A DNA stretch of 64,000 nucleotides from Shewanella algidipiscicola (GCF_003605125.1 NZ_QPQT01000019.1:25465-89464), one strand, 5' to 3'; positions 17,720 through 27,983 are shown, counted from the stretch's first letter. The notes: generated by a model not told the origin, from the letters alone. Program-made: numbers and translations.

Positions 17720-18817
17720 TTATTTAGCATACTCAGGATAATCGGTTAAGCCTTTTTCAGCCCCGCCAAACAAGGTCGCCGGATCGTGCTCAGCCCATGA
17801 ATAGCCATGCTTAATACGGTCAGGTAGATCAGGGTTGGCCACAAAGGGGCGGCCAAAACCTATCATATCGGCCAAACCGTCATTAAAGGTTTGCTCAGCT
17901 TTTTCAGCATCATACTTACCGGCGTAAATTAATACTCCTTTAAAGGCTGCACGTACCGCCTGTTTAAATGACAATGGCGTTTCTGGTGCATCGTCCCAAT
18001 CCACCTCGGCAATGTGTAAATAGGCGATGTTGTATTGATTGAGCAACGCCGCTGCCGCGGTATAGGTTTCAACGGGATTCGCATCAACCGTGCCATTAAG
18101 TGATGTAAATGGCGCTAAACGTACCCCAACGCGATCGGCTCCAATGGCATCGACCACCGCCTCGACCACGTCGGCTAAAAAGCGCAGACGATTGTCGACA
18201 CTGCCACCATATTCATCGGTGCGATTGTTGGCACCAGAGTCGATAAACTGATTGATTAAATAGCCATTGGCCGCATGCAGCTCGATACCATCAAACCCTG
18301 CCTCAATGGCATTGAGCGCCGCTTGACGGTATTCGCCAATCACCTGCTTAATGTCATCTTTGGTCATGGCCCGAGGCTCTACCACATCAACAAAGCCCGG
18401 CTCTGCCTTACCATTATCAACAAACACTTTAACGTTTTCGGCCTTAATGGCTGATGAAGAGATGGGCTGAGCCCCGCCGATATTATCGGGATGGGTGACG
18501 CGGCCCACATGCCATAACTGGGCAAAAATCACTCCACCTTTAGCATGCACTGCGGTGGTGGTTTTCTTCCAGCCATCAATTTGCGCCTGAGTGTAGATAC
18601 CAGGAGTCCACGCATAACCTTGGCCCATGGCTGATATTTGAGTACCTTCAGCCACGATTAAGCCTGCCGAAGCACGCTGGGCATAGTAAGTGGCCATGAT
18701 GTCATTAGCTTCATTGCCCGGTTGGATCGCACGCGAACGCGTCATCGGCGGCATAACAATCCGGTTAACTAAAGTGTAACGACCTAATTGCAAAGGTTGA
18801 AATAATGCCTGCTTCAT
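17720..18817 (-). CDS. Old Yellow Enzyme family NADH:flavin oxidoreductase
   Basis: A 365-residue FMN-dependent TIM-barrel enzyme of the NemA/OYE group, which reduces activated alkenes, N-ethylmaleimide and nitro compounds. It starts 'MKQALFQPLQLGRYTLVNRI' with 'VMPPMTRSRA', and has the substrate-binding pair H-x-x-N in 'GIELHAANGYLINQFID' (about 180). The C-terminal FMN-phosphate segment is 'DMIGFGRPFVANPDLP'. I chose this ATG because AGAGGT lies nine bases upstream. The gene appears to be a single unit; no TetR regulator (as in nemR-nemA) is adjacent. Confidence 0.92.
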   Translation of the reverse strand: MKQALFQPLQLGRYTLVNRIVMPPMTRSRAIQPGNEANDIMATYYAQRASAGLIVAEGTQISAMGQGYAWTPGIYTQAQIDGWKKTTTAVHAKGGVIFAQLWHVGRVTHPDNIGGAQPISSSAIKAENVKVFVDNGKAEPGFVDVVEPRAMTKDDIKQVIGEYRQAALNAIEAGFDGIELHAANGYLINQFIDSGANNRTDEYGGSVDNRLRFLADVVEAVVDAIGADRVGVRLAPFTSLNGTVDANPVETYTAAAALLNQYNIAYLHIAEVDWDDAPETPLSFKQAVRAAFKGVLIYAGKYDAEKAEQTFNDGLADMIGFGRPFVANPDLPDRIKHGYSWAEHDPATLFGGAEKGLTDYPEYAK

Positions 18818-19144
18818 CTTGCTGTACCTCTGTTGGCTAATCCTATGTGCGGCATGAACACTGACACAAGATGCTCGCATTTACTCCTGTAGGGAGCCTA
18901 CTAATTTATCAAGCTTTAACCCATATCATGGTGTCGAGACAGAGAATAATTTGCTCATCGATATTCCCAACTGACTTGATAACACACCCGAGCATAGTGT
19001 GGCGATTCACTGAATAGCGGCATACTACGCCATGAAAACCAGTCCGCATAATTATCATTTTTTATTTTAATCATTACGATTTATTATTGATAAGCCAAAT
19101 TCGGCCCACTTAAATAGCCAACAAGAGCTCACTCAGCTCATCTA

Positions 19145-20383
19145 TCACTCTTTATCTTGTGAGGATGCCTCAGGAAACGTTAGCCGATGACGCCGCGCAT
19201 AGCGGTTAGCCAGAGGCTGAGCACTCAAGCCATGGGCTAAAATACTCAACAGCACAGTGACGGTCACCACAGCATATAAGGTTGCGAATCCCTGCATGCT
19301 GCCTATCTCATGCACCACGATCAACACATATAAAATAGAGGCGATGCCTCGCGGACCAAACCAAGCAATAAATAACTTAGTCGATAGATCTAACTCAGTG
19401 CCGATAAGGGATAGCACCACAGGCACCATGCGCAGCACGGTCAAACTCAATAGCGCATACAGCACCACTTCCCAGGTGATATAAGCGAGAATAAGGGGCA
19501 CGAACGCAAGACCAAAAACGAAGAAACTAATTAACACAAACAGCTCCCCTTCACTCTCGGCAAAATCTTCAATATGATTACGAGTTTTCTCGTAGGTATT
19601 GCCCGCATATAAGCCAGCAAAAAAGGCCGCAATAAAACCATTACCCGACAGCGTTTCGGCAAGATAAAAAGCCAAGACGGCTAAAGCGATGGGAATTAAA
19701 TTTTGATAACTGGCCTCGGCCAGATTTCGCTTATCGGCCCACACCAATAACTTAGTGCCAGCATAACCCACCACTGTGCCCACTATCGCACCGACACCAA
19801 TCTGCTGAGCAACATAGACTATCCAGTGTTGCTGCTGACCAGCCTCTGTATCACTTAAGATAAGCGCCACGACAGTCAATAACATAGGGAAAATGATGCC
19901 ATCATTGAGCCCGCTTTCCACATTAATGCTAGAGCGAACCCACTTAGGAACTTTGGGGTCGGACACCACGGCCTTACCGAGCGCCGCATCGGTTGGGGTC
20001 AGCAGTAGAGCCAATAGAAGCAATGTCGTCATGGGTTCATCAGGGAAAATCCACCATGCCGCAGCGGTGCCGAGCACCACAGTGATCGGCAAGCCAATAA
20101 ATAGCAATCTAGCCGGAACTTGCCATGAACTTCGCAGCAATTTAAGGTCAAGCAGGGCGGCATCGGCAAACAGCACTAATACCAAGGCAAGCTCAACGAT
20201 CACAGTGACAAATTCAGCATCGATTTCGACCTGAGTTATATGCAATCCTAACGGCGAGAGTAATAGTCCCAGCCCAGTAAACACCATGGGACCTGAGATA
20301 TTGAGGCGAGACAACCCCTTGGAAATATAACCATATAACAAGACAATCATTGCGATAACTAAAATAACGATATGCTCATCCAT
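19145..20383 (-). CDS. CPA1-type sodium/proton antiporter
   Basis: A 412-residue membrane protein with about twelve helices, related to NhaP-type cation/proton antiporters. Conserved segments include 'ALLLTPTDAALGKAVVSD' (about 125-142, the first half of the ion-binding crossover), 'NVESGLNDGIIFPMLL' (about 154-169, with the Asn-Asp pair of electroneutral antiporters) and 'WFGPRGIASILYVLI' (about 340). The start is the ATG giving 'MDEHIVILVIAMI', with AAGGA 11 bases upstream. Likely role: sodium and pH homeostasis. Confidence 0.9.
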   Translation of the reverse strand: MDEHIVILVIAMIVLLYGYISKGLSRLNISGPMVFTGLGLLLSPLGLHITQVEIDAEFVTVIVELALVLVLFADAALLDLKLLRSSWQVPARLLFIGLPITVVLGTAAAWWIFPDEPMTTLLLLALLLTPTDAALGKAVVSDPKVPKWVRSSINVESGLNDGIIFPMLLTVVALILSDTEAGQQQHWIVYVAQQIGVGAIVGTVVGYAGTKLLVWADKRNLAEASYQNLIPIALAVLAFYLAETLSGNGFIAAFFAGLYAGNTYEKTRNHIEDFAESEGELFVLISFFVFGLAFVPLILAYITWEVVLYALLSLTVLRMVPVVLSLIGTELDLSTKLFIAWFGPRGIASILYVLIVVHEIGSMQGFATLYAVVTVTVLLSILAHGLSAQPLANRYARRHRLTFPEASSQDKE

Positions 20384-20569
20384 GCCTAGCCGGTCCTTAA
20401 CGTCAATCGATAACTGAGCCTCCAAGCTAACAAAAATGTGGCAATTAAGCTTGCCTTAAATATGACCATAATAGCAATGCAGGGCGACTCAAGCACGCCC
20501 TCAAAGGGTGGCCGATATACACAGGGGTAATGCCGACTGGATGCTATTCGCTGTGGTGCGTCGCAGAAG

Positions 20570-20959
20570 CTACCAAGCGTCGGCGTCAAAGCGCGCCCGC
20601 CTGGCTGCAGTGAGAGAGCATTGGGTGAGATGCATCAACTCATTCAAGGTGATGCTAGGGTTGCCCTTAATAAGGCGAGCAAGCTTAACCTGCAAAGGTT
20701 CTAGCTTGTCAGCGTGTTGCTGTAAGGCTGTGGTAATTTTTTGCACAAGGTAAGATAACTCAGCACACTCAGATACGTGTAATTGCGATGCCAGCGATTG
20801 AATATCAATGGCATCGCCACGCAACCGCCAATTTCTGGAGCGGCGCACACGCTTTAGCTCGCAACCATATTGCTTAGCAACCGCTTGCGCCTTGTTGGCC
20901 GCTTCCCTGCCAATCCGATGGATGAGCGCCGGAAGCGGTATGCAGATCTGCTTATCCAT
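20570..20959 (-). CDS. small helical protein, possibly the PF12614-type 'RRF_GI' family
   Basis: A 129-residue basic, helical protein ending in 'LTQCSLTAARRARFDADAW', which looks like a small helix-turn-helix end. An 'LKRVRRSRNWRLRGDA' stretch lies in the middle. Proteins of this size and look occur in Vibrio and Shewanella and are labelled 'ribosome recycling factor family'. I am not certain of that name, and the label does not imply true ribosome recycling activity. It ends near the antiporter gene and starts close to the U32 protein gene on the same strand. Confidence 0.6.
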   Translation of the reverse strand: MDKQICIPLPALIHRIGREAANKAQAVAKQYGCELKRVRRSRNWRLRGDAIDIQSLASQLHVSECAELSYLVQKITTALQQHADKLEPLQVKLARLIKGNPSITLNELMHLTQCSLTAARRARFDADAW

Positions 20960-21036
20960 AACGGCTTACTTGTTAATCAAGTAAAGGCGCCGTTGACGCG
21001 AGCGGTTAAAGTACGACATCAGGTTACCCCCTCAAT

Positions 21037-23331
21037 TTACAACCCGTTTTGGTATTGCAGGAGTGTTGACTCGGGCACTAAGCGCGACAGCTTCGCGCTG
21101 GCTTCACTTTGGCCATCGAGCAGGGCTTGAAACTGTGTAATGAGCTCAACCTTGTCAGGAGAGACTCTGTCGCCTGCGCCAATATTGGTCAAATCAATCA
21201 TAAAGCCATCAAACTTATCACTAAGGTCGTTAATGATGTCGGTATTTAAAAACTGATCTTGGTTATAAATGCTTGGGTAACCTGCTTTTTGCTTGTCGAT
21301 GGCAAAAGAGTCACCTTTGAGGTTTTTAATACTGGTCGATTTATCGCACGACAACATACAACCGTTATCGATGCGTGGCTTTTCACACCCCACACTCTGC
21401 TGGAAAAAACACTGACGGCTAGCCATCAACAAAATGGGATGATAAATGCTGTAAAGCAGCTTAAAGTCTTTCGGTCTGGCTATCTGCTTAATTTGCTGCC
21501 GGTTTATCTCGTTAGAAATAAAGGCGCCGCTGCAGGCCGCCCCTTGCTTAAGTGCCAGCAAGGCGTAAGAGTTGGTGGTATTTAAAAATGGCCCCGCAAT
21601 CCATTGAATCCCCAACTGCTCGGCATGATACGCAATACCAGTGTTGTTGGTGACAATCAGCTTAGGCTTCACTTGTTGCAAAATATTCAGCGCCACCTCA
21701 AAATCTTTGCCAATTAACACGGGCGGAAACCAAGGAATAAGCCGTGGGTTTTGCAGCAAGAAGTCGACATACTTGGTGCAGCCACGCTTGTAAGCATCGG
21801 GCAGCTTAAAATAGATATCGCCATCGGTCATATCGGCCAATGCCACATCGGCTTCATCACAGATAAGCATCGACAGCCCAAGCGGCCCATCGGCTTTAGG
21901 ATGGTGTTCAAGTTTAGGCGGCTGCACATGTGCAATCATAGCAACCCCTGCATTTAAGTAGCTAAGTAGCTCATTTTTTAACGTGGTTATCTCACGAAAC
22001 GGAATGCTTAAACCATCGGTTAGCTGCTGAGTGTCAAGCTCGACGAGTTCATAGTTAGCGTTATTAATGCTTTTGAAACGCTTTTCAATCGCTTGCCTAT
22101 CAACGCTTAACTCCTCGCTCGGTATCATTACACTGCTAGAGGTAAAGACTTGACTGTCGGTTTTAACCGCTTGCCCGGGCAACAGGCTATCACTTTGCTC
22201 AGTCACAACCGTTAACCGCAGCGGCCCATCTAGCTCACTGGCAAAGCTCAAGCTAAGCTTGATTTTTTCGATACTCAAATGCGCAATTTTTTCATCAACT
22301 GAGCTGGTGATCTGCTGTTTATCCACTTGCAGTTGCTGCTGAGCCGAGTGAATTTGTACCACAGAGATAGACTCGCCTTTTTCGGCTTTGAGTTTATCCA
22401 CCAAGTGATTGTTAGAGTTATCACGTGGGTTATCAATAAACATCGACTGGTTTAAATCGCCCCGTAAAAACGCATTGGTAAAGTCGCGGTTAAACACCTT
22501 ATATAAACGTTCGCCATCTTGAGTCAGCTCGCCGGTTGCCACATAGCCGTCAATCTGCTTGCGAAAACTATCGATCACCGTATGCACATAGCTAGCGCCT
22601 TTGATGCGCCCTTCCACTTTAAAGGAGTACACACCCGCTTCGATCAAGGCGGGTAAATCAAAAAATGCCGAATTGTCTTTGATATTTAATGGAAAATTAT
22701 GACCCGACTCGGTAGTTTCATACTCTTCACGACACGCTTGACTGCAACGGCCACGGTTACCCGAGTTACCCGCGCTAGCCGAAGTTGAATAACATAAACC
22801 CGAAAACGCCACGCATAATGACCCATGCACAAACACCTCTAATAAGGTGTCATGCTCTTGGCCGACTTTGGCGAGCGCCGTTATCTCGCGTAAATTAAGC
22901 TCGCGCGATAAGTTCACTCGGCTGACACCGAGTTTTTTTAAAAACGGAATTTGCCCCGCATTATGGGTGGTTAGCTGAGTCGATGCATGGATATCAAGGG
23001 TCGGAAAGTAGTGATGCAACACATAAAGCAAGCCCATGTCTTGCACTATCACCCCATCTAAGGTGGTGTTGACTAACTTATTCAATAAGTTAAATAAGGT
23101 TTTAAATTCTTGCTCTAAGATAACAATATTGAGAGTTAAGAAAATTTGGCAATCGTATTGATGGGCAAGTCTGATGATCCCCACAAGTTGATCGAATGAA
23201 ATATTAGCGGCGCGATTACGGGCGTTAAAGGTATCTAGGCCGCAATACACAGCATCAGCACCGGCAATAATGGCCGCTTTTATGGCCTGCACATCACCAC
23301 CTGGGGCTAATAATTCAATCTTGGGTTTCAT
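21037..23331 (-). CDS. rlhA: U32-family protein, RlhA-like (23S rRNA C2501 hydroxylation)
   Basis: A 764-residue member of peptidase family U32. It starts 'MKPKIELLAPGGDVQAIKAA' with 'GADAVYCGLDTFNARN', the family's N-terminal barrel. The signature 'EVFVHGSLCVAFSGLCYST' (about residue 165) and Cys cluster 'GRCSQACREEYE' (about 195) supply iron-sulfur ligands, with further Cys near the C-terminus. E. coli RlhA (YdcP) acts in hydroxylation of 23S rRNA C2501 using prephenate-dependent chemistry. The protein here is about 110 residues longer than E. coli RlhA, with an extended C-terminal domain. The plain ATG at 23331 is preferred over a GTG three bases earlier. Confidence 0.82.
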   Translation of the reverse strand: MKPKIELLAPGGDVQAIKAAIIAGADAVYCGLDTFNARNRAANISFDQLVGIIRLAHQYDCQIFLTLNIVILEQEFKTLFNLLNKLVNTTLDGVIVQDMGLLYVLHHYFPTLDIHASTQLTTHNAGQIPFLKKLGVSRVNLSRELNLREITALAKVGQEHDTLLEVFVHGSLCVAFSGLCYSTSASAGNSGNRGRCSQACREEYETTESGHNFPLNIKDNSAFFDLPALIEAGVYSFKVEGRIKGASYVHTVIDSFRKQIDGYVATGELTQDGERLYKVFNRDFTNAFLRGDLNQSMFIDNPRDNSNNHLVDKLKAEKGESISVVQIHSAQQQLQVDKQQITSSVDEKIAHLSIEKIKLSLSFASELDGPLRLTVVTEQSDSLLPGQAVKTDSQVFTSSSVMIPSEELSVDRQAIEKRFKSINNANYELVELDTQQLTDGLSIPFREITTLKNELLSYLNAGVAMIAHVQPPKLEHHPKADGPLGLSMLICDEADVALADMTDGDIYFKLPDAYKRGCTKYVDFLLQNPRLIPWFPPVLIGKDFEVALNILQQVKPKLIVTNNTGIAYHAEQLGIQWIAGPFLNTTNSYALLALKQGAACSGAFISNEINRQQIKQIARPKDFKLLYSIYHPILLMASRQCFFQQSVGCEKPRIDNGCMLSCDKSTSIKNLKGDSFAIDKQKAGYPSIYNQDQFLNTDIINDLSDKFDGFMIDLTNIGAGDRVSPDKVELITQFQALLDGQSEASAKLSRLVPESTLLQYQNGL

Positions 23332-23458
23332 CACTTTAGCGAGTCTCAGTTAAGGTTAAAAGGAGGAATGGTACGCGTATATTTTGCCGATGAATATGGT
23401 TAAAGTAGATCAAGCATTAGCAAATTCGTAAATAAGTGATCAAGAGATAGCGTTTAAA

Positions 23459-24121
23459 ATGAATGAAAATAGTCGCTTACCTATTATCTATTCGCTAAGA
23501 AATTGCCCCTTCGCCATGCGGGCGAGAATCGCGATTTATAAATCCCAGCAGCCGGTATGGCTACGGGATATCGTATTAAGTGATAAACCCGCCGAAATGT
23601 TAGCGGCATCGCCTAAGGGCACGGTGCCAGTGTTAATCACCCCAAATGGCACTGTGATTGAAGAAAGCCTTGAGGTGATGCTGTGGGCACTGAGCATGAA
23701 TGACCCAGACGATCTGCTGTTCACAGGGGATGATGAGATGCTCGCTGACATGCAAACTTTAATCTATCGCTTTGATACCGGGTTTAAGCGCTGCCTAGAA
23801 AACTACAAATGCGCTAAGCGTTACAGCGAAACCAATATCATCGAACGCCGCGAAGCTTGCCAAGGTTATATCGCCCAGCTGGAGCAACGATTAACCCAGC
23901 ATCAATACCTAATGGCCGACAGAGAAAGCCTAGCCGACATCGCCTTGCTGCCGTTTATTCGCCAATTTGCCCGCGTCGAGCGCCAATGGTATCTGCAGTC
24001 ACCCTACCCACACGTTCGCCAATGGTTAACTGATTATCTACAAAGCAACATGTTCAGCAAGGTGATGACCAAGCATGAGTTGTGGCTAACTAACCGCTGT
24101 GATGTGCGGCTCAACCCCTAG
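23459..24121 (+). CDS. glutathione S-transferase-like protein with CPF motif
   Basis: A 220-residue protein with an N-terminal thioredoxin-like domain and an all-helical C-terminal domain. 'YSLRNCPFAMRARIAIYKSQ' (about 11-30) puts Cys17-Pro-Phe where glutaredoxin-like GSTs have their active cysteine. 'SPKGTVPVLITPNG' supplies the cis-Pro and 'VIEESLEVMLWAL' the glutathione-binding turn. It is divergent from rlhA. It probably acts in cytosolic thiol redox chemistry; the substrate is unknown. Confidence 0.85.
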   Translation: MNENSRLPIIYSLRNCPFAMRARIAIYKSQQPVWLRDIVLSDKPAEMLAASPKGTVPVLITPNGTVIEESLEVMLWALSMNDPDDLLFTGDDEMLADMQTLIYRFDTGFKRCLENYKCAKRYSETNIIERREACQGYIAQLEQRLTQHQYLMADRESLADIALLPFIRQFARVERQWYLQSPYPHVRQWLTDYLQSNMFSKVMTKHELWLTNRCDVRLNP

Positions 24122-24272
24122 GCTAATCCACCGCGGCGCCCTCAACGCTATGCCCTATCACTATGACGTCATGGATCATATATTTAACCCTAATATTGCT
24201 AGGTTAATTTCTTGAGCAAAGGGCCAGTATTGCCTACAATAGCGCACGTTTTATTCATTACAGACAACGACC

Positions 24273-24536
24273 ATGAACGACACTAACACACCAGCCACAC
24301 CAGCAGCACAACCCGCCTTACCGGATCGCCTTTCCGTTAATCCTCGTAGCCCACACCATGTGGCAGAGATCTTCGAACACGACATCGGCATTCGTGTTAA
24401 CGGTAAAGAGCGTTTCGATGTAGAAGAGTATTGCATCAGTGAAGGTTGGGTTAAAATCCCGTCAAAATCCTTAGACCGTCGCGGTCAACCGCTATTGTTG
24501 ACCGTAAAAGGGACAGTTGAAGCTTTCTATCGTTAA
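24273..24536 (+). CDS. DUF3297 family protein
   Basis: An 87-residue soluble protein. After a Pro/Ala-rich start, the body 'PDRLSVNPRSPHHVAEIFEH' and 'GIRVNGKERFDVEEYCISEG' with the ending 'LLLTVKGTVEAFYR' match the DUF3297 family of small proteobacterial proteins with no known function. The full family domain is present. It is a single gene followed by its own terminator. Confidence 0.85.
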   Translation: MNDTNTPATPAAQPALPDRLSVNPRSPHHVAEIFEHDIGIRVNGKERFDVEEYCISEGWVKIPSKSLDRRGQPLLLTVKGTVEAFYR

Positions 24537-24562
24537 GATATATTTTAAGCGTAAAAACCAAA

Positions 24563-24592
24563 AATAAGGCCGCATAATATGCGGCCTTATTG
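24563..24592. terminator. hairpin terminator after the DUF3297 gene
   Basis: AATAAGGCCGCAT-AAT-ATGCGGCCTTATT is a perfect 13-base stem, about 27 bases after the DUF3297 stop codon. It could also serve transcripts arriving from the minus strand. Confidence 0.75.
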
Positions 24593-24769
24593 ATCATCAA
24601 TCTTGCCTTAACGCAGGATTGAAACGATAAGTAAAAATCTAAAAGTGGATAAAAAAGTTAAGCTAGCCGTTCGCATCAAACTATGGTTCAGAGTTGTTCT
24701 CACTAAACATGCCGGCAAACAATGGCTCACCATCAGATGCAAGCCATTACGACTAGCCGACAGCGATGC

Positions 24770-26353
24770 CTACAACTTAAAGTTAGCCACTACAGCACTC
24801 AATTGCTCTCTGGTCGCCGCCAATGATGTAGCGCTGGATAAGGTTGCACTGGCGCTATGGTTAAGTTCATCGACCATCTCACGAATAGTACTTAAGTTAC
24901 GATTGATCTCCTCCGATACCGCGCTTTGCTCCTCGGCAGCGGTCGCAATCTGATTACTGAGACCATTGATATCAAACACGTGAGTAACGAGTCCATCGAG
25001 GTTGTCGGTGACTAGGGCGGTATCATCGGCCGCCTCTTGGCAACTGCGCTTCGTTTGCTCCATCGCAGCGACCGCCTGTTCAGCCCCACTGCGTAGGCGC
25101 TCTAACATAGTATTGATCTCTGAAGTACTCGCTTGGGTACGCGCCGCAAGCGCACGCACTTCATCGGCGACGACAGCAAAACCACGACCCTGTTCACCAG
25201 CACGCGCCGCTTCGATGGCCGCATTTAACGCCAACAGATTCGTCTGCTCAGCAATATCACCGATCACATTGAGCACAGAGGCAATTTGACGCGTATTTTC
25301 ATTCATTTCGCCAATGGTTGTCGCCGCCAAATCCACTTCACCAACTAAGGCGACGACTCTATCGGTCGCCTGCTCTACAGCCACTTTAGACTTATCAGCT
25401 TGCGCATTAGCTTGTTGAGTAAATTGCGCCGCAGCGGCAGCATCACCAGCCACATTTTGCGCCGTTGCAGTCATCTCTGTCATGGCAGTCACGACCTGAT
25501 CGGTTTCAATCGCATGAGTTTGGAGCGCCACGTTATTAGTATTAGATTGCACATTCAGCTGCTCAATTTGGCCTGACATGTGATCCGATGCTTGGGTAAT
25601 GTCGGAGATAATATTACGCAGATTATCGATAACGCGATCTAGGTTTGCCGCAAGAGAACAAAGCTCATTGTCGCCCTTAATGTGTGTCTTTTGTGTAAGA
25701 TCACCATTAGCAAGCCTTTCCATCACAAACTTAATCTCATTAACAATCTGCACTAAACGCTTACTCATGAAGAAGGCGCTCAGTAGTGAAGCGACAATGG
25801 CAAATAATATTAATCCAAATAAAAGACGCTCGGTAATATCAATCTTATTGCCAGCTTGCGTCCCCAGTTCATGATTACGCACAGTCACAAGAGAGACAAG
25901 CTCATCAATTTTTTCACTGACTTTGGGGCCTAATTCACGACGTTCCTGACTCAGTTTAGCCTCAGTTTCAGTCTGTTTAGCAAGCGCAACTTCTTGTCGA
26001 TAGAGACGAATATATTGGTCAATTTGTGGCTGTAAGGTGAACATTTCACGGGCTTTATTGCCCAGAAAACTGGTCTCAAATTCTGGGAGCTTGGCGACAA
26101 GTTTACCAATTTTCTGTTGATGCTTAATAATGCCTTGCTCGTTGTGAACTAGACTCGCTAAACGAATTTCAAAAAATTCTGAACGTATACTAGTAAAGGT
26201 TTCAACTAGTTGTGTGTTGTTAACTAAACGATCACTGGTGCTCCCCAGATCGGTAAAACCTCGATAAGATGAAATACCAATGATGATGAGTAAAATACTG
26301 GCGATCAGAGAGGGCAAAGCAGTCAGAGTGCTGGTTTTAGCATTATTAAACAT
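24770..26353 (-). CDS. methyl-accepting chemotaxis protein
   Basis: A 527-residue chemoreceptor. TM1 is at about 10-30 and TM2 at about 177-197, enclosing a roughly 145-residue mostly helical periplasmic sensor domain. A HAMP domain follows (about 197-250, 'RLANGDLTQKTHIKGDNEL'). The cytoplasmic signalling domain has the conserved hairpin tip 'EQTNLLALNAAIEAARAGEQ' beginning at about residue 369, which binds CheA and CheW. No C-terminal NWETF-type pentapeptide for CheR/CheB tethering is seen. The ligand is unknown and no chemotaxis genes are adjacent. Confidence 0.95.
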   Translation of the reverse strand: MFNNAKTSTLTALPSLIASILLIIIGISSYRGFTDLGSTSDRLVNNTQLVETFTSIRSEFFEIRLASLVHNEQGIIKHQQKIGKLVAKLPEFETSFLGNKAREMFTLQPQIDQYIRLYRQEVALAKQTETEAKLSQERRELGPKVSEKIDELVSLVTVRNHELGTQAGNKIDITERLLFGLILFAIVASLLSAFFMSKRLVQIVNEIKFVMERLANGDLTQKTHIKGDNELCSLAANLDRVIDNLRNIISDITQASDHMSGQIEQLNVQSNTNNVALQTHAIETDQVVTAMTEMTATAQNVAGDAAAAAQFTQQANAQADKSKVAVEQATDRVVALVGEVDLAATTIGEMNENTRQIASVLNVIGDIAEQTNLLALNAAIEAARAGEQGRGFAVVADEVRALAARTQASTSEINTMLERLRSGAEQAVAAMEQTKRSCQEAADDTALVTDNLDGLVTHVFDINGLSNQIATAAEEQSAVSEEINRNLSTIREMVDELNHSASATLSSATSLAATREQLSAVVANFKL

Positions 26354-27012
26354 AGTGGCCTTAAGGTGTGCGATAAAGGTAGGTTAAAGGTTGATTACGA
26401 AAAAAGCTGTAATAAAACTACTTAAAGTGATTATTTTACAGCCATAAATGACAGTAATCAAACCTAATAATATACAAAAAAACCATCAACAACCTTAAAT
26501 ATCAGCGGCTTGGTGTGGACATGTTACAAAGCATACCTTTTTACGTTACGACCATTAAAAGTGAAAATAAACAACAAAAAAATAAGCCTTTGTTTTTTTT
26601 ATTCAAAAAAACAAGCTGATGCAATATAGAAACAAGCCTCCAACATTGACGTCCACAGAACGAGATCTCGATCACAAATATCGAGATTATTCTAACAATG
26701 TATCAAGTGGCGGCACTAAATTGCTTCGCGTAAAGTGACTTCATACCAGCCTCCCACCTTTACCTGTATCAATAGCAAATACACAAATAAGGTCGCTTAA
26801 TTGATGACTAATATATTGTTATTCATCAAAATTTCACCTAACTACATTCCACAATACAAATTTCAATTTACCACTAATGATGACCAAATATGCAATACGT
26901 TTTTAACTGAATTTGTCGTATACAATAAATACCTGCGCTCGGTAACGTTGGAAAGACAGAGTAATAGTCAGACATACACAGTGGCTATTTTCGATAGCGC
27001 ATCATCTAGTAC
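26354..27012. other. AT-rich intergenic region
   Basis: This 659-base stretch includes the chemoreceptor promoter region on its left. A 71-codon plus-strand frame (26801-27016) starts with TTG, has no recognisable domain and runs into the convergent DUF2938 gene end; I do not accept it. I see no RNA gene. Confidence 0.5.
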
Positions 27013-27504
27013 TTAGGGGTAGTATCTCAAGCATTGCGCCGCAATAAACAACCCGACTCCATAAACACTATGAGTCAATAAACTCAACCATCGAGCTTTC
27101 CATGGTGCAGGAGTTTTACTTGCTGCCATGCCAAATCCAAGGCATGGCTGAATAACAAAAAATGGCAACACTAGCGTTGCAAGCGCAGTTAACAAAGCCG
27201 GGAGTAACGTTGGATCGGCTAGCCAAGCAATGCCAAAGACCAACAGATGAGCTACAGAAAAAACCACACCTATCAAGTAATGCAAGAACCAGCCTAACCA
27301 AGTTTCCCCCTTAATTGCTGGCGTCACCATGATAGGTCGATGCACCCACTTCCCCCTAAACATAGAGAGCACCCAACGCCCTATGAGTCCATAGTCAAGA
27401 GAGGGAATGCGCAGCACATTCCTTTGTAGCCAAGACCATATATCCATAACCACAGTGGCCACGATCCCCACTAAAATGACTTGTAACCAAACCCCAACAT
27501 CCAT
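27013..27504 (-). CDS. DUF2938 family membrane protein
   Basis: A 163-residue inner-membrane protein with four predicted helices. It starts 'MDVGVWLQVILVGIVATVVM' and has the family segment 'GETWLGWFLHYLIGVVFSVA' (about 65-84) and 'FFVIQPCLGFGMAASKTPAP' (about 115-134), matching DUF2938. The function of the family is unknown. It is divergent from a MerR-type regulator with about 90 bases between the starts, so it is probably the regulator's target. Confidence 0.85.
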   Translation of the reverse strand: MDVGVWLQVILVGIVATVVMDIWSWLQRNVLRIPSLDYGLIGRWVLSMFRGKWVHRPIMVTPAIKGETWLGWFLHYLIGVVFSVAHLLVFGIAWLADPTLLPALLTALATLVLPFFVIQPCLGFGMAASKTPAPWKARWLSLLTHSVYGVGLFIAAQCLRYYP

Positions 27505-27593
27505 CCCTTACCCCCCTTTGTGTTCTTTAGCAAAATTGATATAGTGCTGGCATGTTACAACTTGAAGTCGGCTTTAAGTCAAGGGTAAATTTT

Positions 27594-27983
27594 ATGGATA
27601 TTGCAGAGGTATCGCGCCTATCTGGATTAGCCCCATCGGCACTGAGATATTATGAAAAAATAGGCTTAATTCAGCCAAATGGTCGAAAAGGGCTTAGGCG
27701 TCAATACGCCAAAAAAATCATAAACAAGCTGAATCTCATCTCACTTGCGCGTATGGCGGGATTATCATTAAACGAAATAATGACGATGTTTAATGAGTCT
27801 GATGAACTATCCATAGACCGCTATTTACTGGCTCAAAAAGCATCAGAGATTGATGTTCAAATTAAGCGATTACAAGCAATACGGGACAGCCTTAACCACG
27901 TGGCAAGCTGTCCACAATCGGATCACTTACAATGCCCGTCATTTCAACAACTCATGAAATCCGTTAAGCCTTGTTCGCCTTAG
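27594..27983 (+). CDS. MerR-family regulator (SoxR/CueR-like)
   Basis: A 129-residue regulator. 'MDIAEVSRLSGLAPSALRYY' is the MerR helix-turn-helix start, with 'EKIGLIQPNGRKGLRRQY' as the wing and a dimerising helix from about 75 to 105. A C-terminal 'CPQSDHLQCPSFQQLMKSVKPC' region carries three Cys, which may sense metal or redox state, though the spacing does not match SoxR's four-Cys cluster. This ATG is chosen because AAGGG lies about eight bases upstream. It is divergent from DUF2938. Confidence 0.87.
   Translation: MDIAEVSRLSGLAPSALRYYEKIGLIQPNGRKGLRRQYAKKIINKLNLISLARMAGLSLNEIMTMFNESDELSIDRYLLAQKASEIDVQIKRLQAIRDSLNHVASCPQSDHLQCPSFQQLMKSVKPCSP

Noticed and set aside
26801..27016. 71-codon plus-strand frame in AT-rich DNA
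   Set aside because: TTG start without ribosome binding site and an overlap with the convergent DUF2938 end.
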